Source of the DNA: Candidatus Wolfebacteria bacterium
GTDB lineage: Bacteria; Patescibacteriota; Minisyncoccia; UBA6257; UBA9933
Assembly (NCBI GenBank): GCA_027336345.1
Contig: DAHWFZ010000056.1
Coordinates: 1 to 5,978 of the forward strand
Direction: 5' to 3'
DNA length: 5,978 nucleotides
This document shows positions 1 through 4,743 of the stretch, piece after piece (within the stretch, counting starts at the first letter, position 1; each line of letters begins with the position of its first letter). A program made the position numbers and the translations under genes. Below the pieces are notes generated by a model. It was given only the letters and a program-made list of their open reading frames with translations, was not told where the DNA came from and ran no database searches.

Positions 1-10
1 AGGAAATACA

Positions 11-694
11 ATGATAACAATTTACGAAGCAGAAAAATTGTGCCAATTAATCAGAGATAAAAATTCAAGGCAAGAAATAAATGTCGGTAATCATAAGTTA
101 TCTTTCGATCAGGATAGTCAAAAGATAATTTTAACTGCCGAGAATAAAAACATCTATACTGGTAGAAAAGAGGAAATCAATCTGCTTCCAAGATTAGTTT
201 CTAAATACAGAGCAGGCAAATCATTTGAAACACATTTACAAGCGTATATCGTAAGAAATATTGGAAAAGGCGTGAACAATTCTCTTGATAATTGTATTTT
301 GGGGCAAAATCTTGATCTTGAATGGTTGGGCAATGAAGTTTCCTGCGGTGTTGGCATGCAACGTATTGATGTAATGCTTTCGATAGATGTAAATAATCAA
401 AGAGTCTTAATACCAATTGAGTTGAAATCTGTTGAAGCGGATGTAATAAATACTAAACAAATTCAAAGATATATAGATTGGATTGAGCAATATTATACTC
501 CAAACAGACAGAGTGATATCCAACCTGTTCTAATTTCAAAAAAGATAAAAAATAAACAGACAGAAAAATATCAAAAAATTATCACCACCTTTAAAGAATT
601 TAATTCCCTGAATTTAAGAAGGTGCGAGAATTTAAAATATATCGAATATTATTTAGATGGTGATAATTTAGTTTTTGAAAAAGTAAATTATTAG
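11..694 (+). CDS. PD-(D/E)XK restriction endonuclease, type II-like, NucS/DUF91-like core
   Basis: This 227-residue protein is most likely the DNA-cleaving subunit of a restriction-modification system. The sequence shows the order of acidic residues typical of NucS/RecB-like PD-(D/E)XK nucleases: a helix Glu (E73, in SFETHLQAY), the metal-binding Asp D120 (GMQRID), the E137-L-K139 'ELK' catalytic pair on a hydrophobic strand (VLIPIELKS), and a following Gln/Tyr helix (Q150, Q152, Y154). The N-terminal 65 residues have no motif I recognise and may give DNA specificity. The start at ATG 11 has AGGA at 1-4 with 6-nt spacing. It ends 2 nt before an adenine methyltransferase, which is the strongest support for a restriction role rather than repair. 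The recognition sequence cannot be read from the protein. The gene is AT-rich. The promoter lies outside the window. The alternative is a NucS-like repair nuclease, which I think less likely given the partner. Confidence 0.72.
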   Translation: MITIYEAEKLCQLIRDKNSRQEINVGNHKLSFDQDSQKIILTAENKNIYTGRKEEINLLPRLVSKYRAGKSFETHLQAYIVRNIGKGVNNSLDNCILGQNLDLEWLGNEVSCGVGMQRIDVMLSIDVNNQRVLIPIELKSVEADVINTKQIQRYIDWIEQYYTPNRQSDIQPVLISKKIKNKQTEKYQKIITTFKEFNSLNLRRCENLKYIEYYLDGDNLVFEKVNY

Positions 695-696
695 TT

Positions 697-1764
697 ATGA
701 ATTATATTGGGAGTAAATTATCATTGCTGGAATTTTTAGACGAATCAATTAATAAAGTAGTTGATAAAAACTGCGATACTTTTTGCGACTTATTCGCGGG
801 AACTGGAGTTGTGGGAAGCCATTTTAAAAAGAAGGGCTATAAAATTATAGCGAATGATATTCAATATTATAGCTATGTTTTAAATAGACATTATATCGGA
901 AACCATAAAGAATTACCTTTTTTAAAGTTAATAAATAAAATTCCTGAATTAAAGAGCATTGAGGTAAAAAATCGAAAAGATTTTGTTTGTGATTATTTAT
1001 CAAATTCAAAAGGTGTAAAAGGTTTTATCTATAAAAATTATTGTTTTGGCGGAACAAAAAATAAAAAAGAACAGCGACAATATTTTTCAGACGAAAATGG
1101 GATGAAATGCGATGCTATTCGCCAAAAAATTGAAGATTGGAAAAATAAAAAATTGATATCTGATAATGAATATTATTTTTTAATTGCAAGCTTGGTTGAG
1201 TCAATCGACAAATATGCCAATACTGCTGCTGTTTATGGTGCGTTTTTAAAAGAATTAAAAAAAACTGCTCAAAAAAAATTAGTTTTAAAACCGGCTGAAT
1301 TAATAATTAACGAACAGGATCATAATATTTTTAATGAGGATATTAATAAAGTGTTAAAAAAAGTGAAAGGTGATATTTTGTATTTGGACCCTCCATATAA
1401 TCAACGACAATACGCGACAAATTATCATTTACTTGAAACTATTGCCAAATATGACAATCCAAATATTTATGGGAAAACTGGATTGCGTGATTATCAAGAT
1501 CAAAAATCACTTTATTGTTCAAGATCTCAAGTAAAAAAAGCGTTTCAGGATTTAATGTTGAAAGCTAAGGCGAAATATATCTTTTTGAGTTATAACAACG
1601 AGGGCTTAATGACTTTGGAGGATATTAAGAAAATAATGAGTTCGCGGGGTAAATACGGGTATTTTACAAAAGAATATAGCCGTTTTAAAGCGGACAAGTC
1701 AAAAAATAGAAATTATAAAGCAAACAAAACGACAGAATATTTGCATTATGTAATTTGCAACTAA
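697..1764 (+). CDS. DNA adenine-N6 methyltransferase (D12 class), partner of the upstream endonuclease
   Basis: This is a 355-residue S-adenosylmethionine-dependent methyltransferase that should methylate adenine in the site cut by the upstream nuclease and so protect the host. Motifs are in the order of the D12/Dam-like alpha group: N-terminal YIGSK (residues 3-7, motif X), FAGTG (33-37, SAM-binding motif I), an acidic ND pair at 53-54, and the catalytic DPPY (231-234, motif IV) followed by NQRQYATNYHLLE, a continuation seen in type II D12 enzymes. IFLSYNNEG (295-303) fits a later core motif. The region between motifs I and IV (about 90-200) probably holds the target-recognition domain. ATG 697 sits 2 nt after the nuclease stop, with no good Shine-Dalgarno, so translational coupling is likely. 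No controller gene is visible. Length and motif set look intact. Its base composition is the most AT-rich of the window. Confidence 0.9.
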   Translation: MNYIGSKLSLLEFLDESINKVVDKNCDTFCDLFAGTGVVGSHFKKKGYKIIANDIQYYSYVLNRHYIGNHKELPFLKLINKIPELKSIEVKNRKDFVCDYLSNSKGVKGFIYKNYCFGGTKNKKEQRQYFSDENGMKCDAIRQKIEDWKNKKLISDNEYYFLIASLVESIDKYANTAAVYGAFLKELKKTAQKKLVLKPAELIINEQDHNIFNEDINKVLKKVKGDILYLDPPYNQRQYATNYHLLETIAKYDNPNIYGKTGLRDYQDQKSLYCSRSQVKKAFQDLMLKAKAKYIFLSYNNEGLMTLEDIKKIMSSRGKYGYFTKEYSRFKADKSKNRNYKANKTTEYLHYVICN

Positions 1765-1778
1765 TTTTGTTGTTTTTT
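1757..1778 (+). terminator. Weak candidate terminator after the restriction-modification genes
   Basis: GCAAC (1757-1761) can pair with GTTGT (1769-1773) across the stop codon, followed by a run of T to 1778. The stem is only 5 bp with one G-U pair. A competing 7-bp inverted repeat, GCAACTA (1757-1763) with TAGTTGC (1784-1790), overlaps it. No stronger terminator is visible before the next operon. Confidence 0.3.
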
Positions 1779-1837
1779 AAAAGTAGTTGCCTATTTCATC
1801 CTCTTTGAAGTAAAATAGTTCCTTGGTGTTAATTTTA

Positions 1838-1867
1838 ATGAGATTCTTCCTTGTGTCAGAATGACAG
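1838..1867. repeat. Short hairpin repeat, GATT...AATGACAG family, copy 1
   Basis: The element begins ATGAGATT and ends AATGACAG. ATTCT (1843-1847) pairs with AGAAT (1858-1862) around a 10-nt loop. It shares its ends and layout with the elements at 1893-1934 and 3807-3835, although the middles differ. It lies in the 254-bp gene-free stretch 1765-2018. It looks like a dispersed REP-like intergenic module rather than a terminator, since no T-run follows. Confidence 0.55.
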
Positions 1868-1892
1868 GGGAGGATAATAGAGGAATAAAAAA

Positions 1893-1934
1893 ATGAGATT
1901 GCCGCGTCCGCCCGGAGCGGACTCGCAATGACAG
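1893..1934. repeat. Short hairpin repeat, GATT...AATGACAG family, copy 2
   Basis: This element also begins ATGAGATT and ends AATGACAG. It folds into a two-part stem: outer ATTGC (1898-1902) with GCAAT (1925-1929), inner GTCCGC (1906-1911) with GCGGAC (1917-1922) around a 5-nt loop. It is strikingly GC-rich compared with the AT-rich surroundings. A decayed third module may follow at about 1942-1964 (GATTG...CGCAAC). Confidence 0.6.
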
Positions 1935-1984
1935 AAAGCAAGATTGTACGGAGTATCTCGCAACGGCAAAAATAATTATAAAAT

Positions 1985-2012
1985 AGGAAATTTTATTTTC
2001 CTGTTGTATAAT
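1985..2012 (+). promoter_or_regulatory. Candidate promoter and hairpin upstream of the receptor operon
   Basis: A perfect -10 hexamer TATAAT lies at 2007-2012, preceded by TTG. No consensus -35 is visible at the usual distance. In its place is an inverted repeat AGGAAA (1985-1990) / TTTCCT (1997-2002) with a 6-nt loop, which could be an operator. A start point about 7 nt past the -10 would fall near ATG 2019, so the first short ORF could be leaderless. Position suits transcription of 2019-3719. Confidence 0.4.
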
Positions 2013-2018
2013 TAATCA

Positions 2019-2087
2019 ATGGTTGATTATATTTTTGCGTTTTTTGTCGGAGGCATTGTAACCGCCGGAATATTCTATAAAATATAA
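2019..2087 (+). CDS. 22-codon hydrophobic ORF in frame with, and one stop before, the receptor gene
   Basis: This ORF reads as one hydrophobic helix beginning MVDYIFAFFVGGIVTA and ending FYKI before TAA at 2085-2087. Its first 16 residues match residues 1-16 of the GlpM-like protein at 3125 except at residue 2 (Val versus Ile). It lies in the same frame as the receptor gene, whose ATG is 3 nt past its stop. It could be a true small membrane peptide translationally coupled to the receptor. It could be a duplicated fragment of the downstream gene, or the signal-anchor of the receptor cut off by a stop codon or sequencing error. A protein-coding role by itself is unproven; the ORF and the match are seen directly. 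Confidence 0.35.
   Translation: MVDYIFAFFVGGIVTAGIFYKI
2028..2065 (+). repeat. 38-bp exact direct repeat, upstream copy
   Basis: Bases 2028-2065 are identical to 3134-3171. The match continues imperfectly on the left to both ATG codons (2019 and 3125) and stops abruptly on the right. The two copies bracket the receptor gene, about 1.1 kb apart. In both copies the repeat encodes the same start of a membrane helix. Confidence 0.9.
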
Positions 2088-2090
2088 ATT

Positions 2091-3110
2091 ATGAGCAAAA
2101 AATTAAAAGTTGCCGTTGCAGATTTTTCTCCGTTGATTATTTCCGAAGGCAATAAATTTAAAGGATTTGAAATAGATTTATGGGAAGCGATTGCCAAGGA
2201 AATCGGTGTTGATTTTGAATATGAAAAATACAATTTTAAGGAAATAATTCCGTTACTGGCGAAAAAAGGTGTTGATATTGGATTGGCCGGAATAACCATT
2301 AACGAAGCAAGAGAAAAAATTGTTGATTTCTCCCATCCGACGTTGAACTCCGGTCTTTTGATTTCTGTAAATAAAAACAGAAATAAACAAAAATTGCTGA
2401 AGAGCGCAAAGAATATTCTTGTTGAAGGGAGTAAAATCATAAAATCCGCTTTGATAGGCGTTTCGGCATTTGCTTTCATTTTTGGTAACTTGTTATGGTT
2501 CGCGGAAAAGGGCGTCGGAACTTTCAGCAAAAATTATTTTCCCGGAATTTTTGAATCAATATGGCTGGTAATTTGTTCAATGTCGACAGACAGTTTCGGA
2601 GATTATGTTCCCCATACTTGGATCGGAAGAGTGATAACGATTTTTATCATAGTTGGCGGCGTTGCGATTTTTGGTTTGCTTATCGCTCAAGTTACGGCTT
2701 TTTTGGCAGTGAAAAAAGTAAGAGGGGAAATAAACAGCAGCAGGGATTTGGCGAATAAAAAAGTCGCCACGGTAGAAGGCACTACAAGCGAAAATATTTT
2801 AAAGAAAATCGGCGCTAAAATAACAGGCGTTTCAACAATCAATGAGGCGTATAAAATGGTAAAAAATAATGAGGTTGATGCGATTGTTTTTGATGCGCCG
2901 GCTGCCGTTTACTATGAACAAACCGATAAGGATAATGAGATTGAAGTTGTCGGAGAAATATTCGACAAGCAAGATTACGGGATTGCATTGCAGCAAAACA
3001 GCCGTTTACGCGAAAAAATAAACAGGGCGTTTTTAAACATTAAGGAATCCGGACAATATGAAACATTTTACAGAAAATGGTTCGGGGATGATTTGAGGAT
3101 GGAAATATAA
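2091..3110 (+). CDS. Prokaryotic ionotropic glutamate-receptor-like channel (S1-M1-P-M2-S2), no signal peptide
   Basis: This 339-residue protein looks like a ligand-gated ion channel of the GluR0 type: a periplasmic-binding-protein fold (SBP_bac_3) interrupted by a two-helix pore. S1 is residues 5-95, with GFEIDLW (25-31) and AGITINEAREKIVDFS (66-81); R74 matches the arginine that holds the ligand alpha-carboxylate in this family. M1 is about 117-137, the pore loop 152-172 and M2 about 179-205. S2 is 222-335, with EGTT (229-232) and D268 in the position expected to bind the amino group. The M2 side (GDYVPHTWIGR...VGGVAIFGLL) closely resembles K+ channels, but the filter reads STDSFGD, not TTVGYGD. 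No signal peptide precedes S1, and both membrane borders are Lys/Arg-rich (94-108, 208-211), suggesting cytosolic binding lobes. The start has no good Shine-Dalgarno and may be coupled to the ORF at 2019. A pseudogene missing its N-terminus is the alternative. Confidence 0.85.
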   Translation: MSKKLKVAVADFSPLIISEGNKFKGFEIDLWEAIAKEIGVDFEYEKYNFKEIIPLLAKKGVDIGLAGITINEAREKIVDFSHPTLNSGLLISVNKNRNKQKLLKSAKNILVEGSKIIKSALIGVSAFAFIFGNLLWFAEKGVGTFSKNYFPGIFESIWLVICSMSTDSFGDYVPHTWIGRVITIFIIVGGVAIFGLLIAQVTAFLAVKKVRGEINSSRDLANKKVATVEGTTSENILKKIGAKITGVSTINEAYKMVKNNEVDAIVFDAPAAVYYEQTDKDNEIEVVGEIFDKQDYGIALQQNSRLREKINRAFLNIKESGQYETFYRKWFGDDLRMEI

Positions 3111-3124
3111 TTTGAAATAAAAAA

Positions 3125-3460
3125 ATGATTGACTATATTTTTGCGTTTTTTGTCGGAGGCATTGTAACCGCGTCAATAACTTATTTTGAAATTGCCGGGC
3201 ATCCTTTGATATCGCGGATGGCGGCATTGTTTCCGGTGTTTACGTGGCTGTCGTATATTTTTATAGGGCATATTGAGGGAGCCGAGGCCGTATCCAAACA
3301 TTCGCTTTATGTTTTGCTCGGCACTATTTTTTGCTGGATTCCGTACATGCTGGTTATTCATTTTGCGGCTCCAAGGCTGGGGACTGGAAAAGCGATTTTA
3401 TTGGCGCTTGTTGTTTTTACAATTTTGGCTTTGATTTTCATAAAAGTATATAAAGGATAA
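3125..3460 (+). CDS. GlpM-like/DUF3147-like four-helix membrane protein
   Basis: This 111-residue integral membrane protein has four predicted helices: about 4-20, 31-50, 58-80 and 88-107. The segment MAALFPVFTWLSYIFIG (32-48), with FP in the second helix, then WIPY (71-74) in the third, resembles the GlpM family of small inner-membrane proteins. The best-known member affects alginate production in Pseudomonas, but the biochemical role is unknown, so no function is claimed here. Length fits the family. The gene starts 14 nt after the receptor stop, with no clear Shine-Dalgarno, and is likely in the same operon. Its first 16 codons are duplicated at 2019-2066, ahead of the receptor gene. I am confident of membrane location, moderately of the family. 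Confidence 0.72.
   Translation: MIDYIFAFFVGGIVTASITYFEIAGHPLISRMAALFPVFTWLSYIFIGHIEGAEAVSKHSLYVLLGTIFCWIPYMLVIHFAAPRLGTGKAILLALVVFTILALIFIKVYKG
3134..3171 (+). repeat. 38-bp exact direct repeat, downstream copy
   Basis: Identical to 2028-2065. This copy lies inside the intact GlpM-like gene (codons 4-16), so it is probably the source and the upstream copy the derivative. That direction is inference. Confidence 0.9.
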
Positions 3461-3500
3461 ATTTGCACATAAAGGTCGTTTTGAATTTAATTTAAAAAAT

Positions 3501-3719
3501 ATGAGGACATTGGCCTGTAAAGATTTGGGAACGCCGGAGTGCGATTTTGTGGCAAAGGGCGAAACAGCCGGAGAAGTTGTCGAGGAAATGTTTAGTCATG
3601 CCGAAGATGTGCATAAAGATAAAATTGATGCCATGGAATCTGAAAAAAACATGACTGTGGATCAGATTAAGGAAATGATGGCTACCAAGGTGAAAGAGGA
3701 AGAAGGCGAAGATATGTAA
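3501..3719 (+). CDS. DUF1059 small protein
   Basis: This 72-residue protein matches the DUF1059 pattern: MRTLACKDLG, then CDFVAKGET and a helix ending in HAEDVHK. The conserved features visible are C6, C14, the Gly-Glu-Thr turn (20-22) and H33/H38. Two Cys and two His suggest a metal site, but this is inference; no function is established for the family that I can cite. The C-terminal 30 residues are acidic and helical (MTVDQIKEMM...EEEGEDM), a common extension in such proteins. It starts 40 nt after the GlpM-like stop without an obvious Shine-Dalgarno and ends 2 nt before the stem of the operon terminator, so it is probably the last gene of that operon. It is soluble and likely cytosolic, with no signal peptide. 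Confidence 0.82.
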   Translation: MRTLACKDLGTPECDFVAKGETAGEVVEEMFSHAEDVHKDKIDAMESEKNMTVDQIKEMMATKVKEEEGEDM

Positions 3720-3721
3720 TT

Positions 3722-3755
3722 AAAACCTCTCTGACGTAATGTTGGGGAGGTTTTT
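3722..3755 (+). terminator. Rho-independent terminator of the receptor operon
   Basis: AAAACCTCTC (3722-3731) pairs with GGGAGGTTTT (3745-3754) to make a 10-bp stem with one G-U pair and a 13-nt loop, ending in five T (3751-3755). It begins 2 nt after the DUF1059 stop. The 3' half, GGAGGTTTTT, recurs at 3787-3796. Confidence 0.8.
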
Positions 3756-3760
3756 AATTA

Positions 3761-3780
3761 CCCTTCGGCTGCGCTCAGGG
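3761..3780. repeat. Short intergenic hairpin module
   Basis: The stretch begins CCCTTCGGCT and ends CAGGG. CCCT (3761-3764) pairs with AGGG (3777-3780), enclosing the GC-rich loop. Similar CCCTTCGGCT...CAGGG pieces are widespread in bacterial intergenic DNA, as I recall. It is GC-rich and lies just past a terminator, so a mobile repeat is more likely than a regulatory site. Confidence 0.35.
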
Positions 3781-3806
3781 GATAATGGAGGTTTTTGGTT
3801 GGGGAA

Positions 3807-3835
3807 CTGGATTCCCGCTTCCGCGGGAATGACAG
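3807..3835. repeat. Short hairpin repeat, GATT...AATGACAG family, copy 3
   Basis: ATTCCCGC (3811-3818) and GCGGGAAT (3823-3830) form a perfect 8-bp stem around TTCC, preceded by CTGG and followed by GACAG. It shares the GATT start and AATGACAG end with the elements at 1838-1867 and 1893-1934. The family is thus present at two separate places in under 2 kb. Confidence 0.65.
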
Positions 3836-3871
3836 GCGGCAAACAGGATGTAATTTATGCTAATATAAATA

Positions 3872-4020
3872 CATGCCCCGTAGTGAAACTGCGATTTATT
3901 TAACTTAATTTATTGCAAATTTATTACAGGAGCATAAAAATGTATTTTAAAAGAATGCCATAAATATTTATAAAAATGTTAAATTTATAAATTACTATCG
4001 CAGTTCTACTACAGGGCATG
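3872..4020. repeat. 149-bp inverted-repeat structure (MITE-like element or long 5' leader hairpin)
   Basis: The left arm 3872-3895 (CATGCCCCGTAGT...CTGCGAT) and right arm 3997-4020 (ATCGCAGTT...GGGCATG) are reverse complements at 21 of 24 positions; one of the three differences would be a G-U pair in RNA. The 101-bp centre is very AT-rich. A possible extended -10 (TGCTAATAT, 3858-3866) lies just left. The right end carries ATG 4018, the first start option for the cyclase gene. No clear target-site duplication is visible. It is either a small mobile element or an RNA leader that could mask the start. Confidence 0.7.
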
Positions 4021-4593
4021 GAAAAGATGCAAAAACAACTTGAAAAAATTCAGGGAAATCTGATGCAATCAAAAAATGAACTGCCAATTATACTTAAAAT
4101 CAGGATGGCGGAGATTATTTTGCATCTTATTAAAAGGAGAAAAAGCTTCGGGCTTTTCGTAATTTTGGGATGGAGCAATAAGTGGAAAAAATTTGCCGAT
4201 ACCCCGGATGCTTCGCAGGATATTTTCGCCGGGCACAATATTAATGTAAAAAGGCAGGCGTCCGAGAAAACGCGCCAGGGGATAGTCAAGACAGTAAATT
4301 TTGACGGCGCCATTTTGGTTGATTCAGCCGGGAATATTGTCCATTCCGGCGCAATGATTGAGGGGCTCAGACCTAAAGTTGCGGCTGATAAAATTAACCC
4401 GGGCAGGTTTGCCGATCTCTCAACCCAATTCGGATTTATGCAAAAAGTCCATATGCGCCATCTGGCTGCCATAACAGCTTCATATATGCTCAAAGGAACA
4501 ACTGTATTTACGGTTTCCGAAGAAACCGGGCATTTTCATATTTTTGAAAACGGCAGGATATTGTATTCAACCTTTTCAGGGGAAAATGAATGA
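4018..4593 (+). CDS. Diadenylate cyclase (DisA_N/DAC domain), cyclic di-AMP synthase
   Basis: The protein is predicted to join two ATP into cyclic di-AMP, a second messenger for K+ and osmotic balance. The DAC signatures are visible in order: FDGAIL (95-100; DGA 96-98), RHLAA (147-151) and the SEETG strand-turn (167-171). The position that is usually GTRH reads HMRH (145-148), a departure near the ATP site. The spacer between DGA and RHLAA is of normal size. At 191 residues it is a single-domain, probably soluble form without the CdaA membrane helices or the DisA DNA-binding domains; residues 1-60 are a helical, basic extension. Start choice is open: ATG 4018 lies in the inverted repeat with AGGG too close, ATG 4027 has AGGG 10 nt away, and ATG 4063 (residue 16) has AGGGA with 6-nt spacing. 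It ends in TGA. It follows a terminator, so it is transcribed on its own. Confidence 0.85.
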   Translation: MEKMQKQLEKIQGNLMQSKNELPIILKIRMAEIILHLIKRRKSFGLFVILGWSNKWKKFADTPDASQDIFAGHNINVKRQASEKTRQGIVKTVNFDGAILVDSAGNIVHSGAMIEGLRPKVAADKINPGRFADLSTQFGFMQKVHMRHLAAITASYMLKGTTVFTVSEETGHFHIFENGRILYSTFSGENE

Positions 4594-4596
4594 AAC

Positions 4597-4708
4597 GCGG
4601 GAGCAGTAAAACAGTAAAACACTAGAACAAGAAAACATTAAAGCATTAAAACATTAAAGCATGAAAGTATTAGAACATGAAAACATTAAAGTACCAAAAC
4701 ATCGGAGC
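4597..4708 (+). repeat. Degenerate 8-bp tandem array, about 14 units, consensus ATTAAARC
   Basis: From 4597 the sequence divides into consecutive 8-mers without a phase slip. Two identical AGTAAAAC units (4605-4620) come early. ATTAAAGC, ATTAAAAC, ATTAAAGC and ATGAAAGT follow at 4637-4668, and ACCAAAAC then ATCGGAGC close it (4693-4708). Position 1 is A in all but the first unit, position 6 is always A, and position 8 is C or T. Purines dominate the + strand. It starts 4 nt after the cyclase stop and ends just before a minus-strand terminator. Its role is unknown. Confidence 0.8.
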
Positions 4709-4710
4709 AT

Positions 4711-4734
4711 AAAAAACTCCGGTGTTACGCCGGA
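4711..4734 (-). terminator. Rho-independent terminator of the downstream PAS gene
   Basis: Read on the minus strand, a 7-bp stem (4734-4728 with 4724-4718, one G-U type pair) with a TAA loop is followed by G and six T (4716-4711). It lies 10 nt past the stop of the PAS gene ending at 4744. On the + strand it lacks a good T-run, so it mainly serves the minus strand. Confidence 0.75.
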
Positions 4735-4743
4735 TTCTTTATG

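Noticed and set aside
154..416. Two minus-strand ORFs opposite the endonuclease gene
   Set aside because: Both are antisense to the catalytic region of the nuclease and show no domain or start signal.
2085..2087. Stop-codon recoding to explain the in-frame stop before the receptor
   Set aside because: The codon is TAA, whereas known recoding in candidate phyla concerns TGA, and both TAA and TGA end other genes here.
2075..2530. 151-codon minus-strand ORF opposite the receptor gene
   Set aside because: It runs antisense to a gene with clear family motifs, has a low-complexity sequence and no recognisable domain; it is a shadow frame.
3940..3963. Seven-codon ORF (MYFKRMP) with AGGAG 7 nt upstream inside the inverted repeat
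   Set aside because: The Shine-Dalgarno fits well, but so short a frame in AT-rich DNA is expected by chance; it could be a leader peptide, without further support.
3841..4017. Possible c-di-AMP (ydaO-type) riboswitch ahead of the cyclase
   Set aside because: The conserved ydaO core sequences I know are not visible; the only structure is the long inverted repeat.
4050..4493. 147-codon minus-strand ORF opposite the cyclase gene
   Set aside because: It lies antisense to the DAC domain, whose motifs are on the plus strand; no family resemblance.
4597..4708. Tandem array as a possible CRISPR
   Set aside because: Units are 8 bp, contiguous and without spacers; there are no cas genes.
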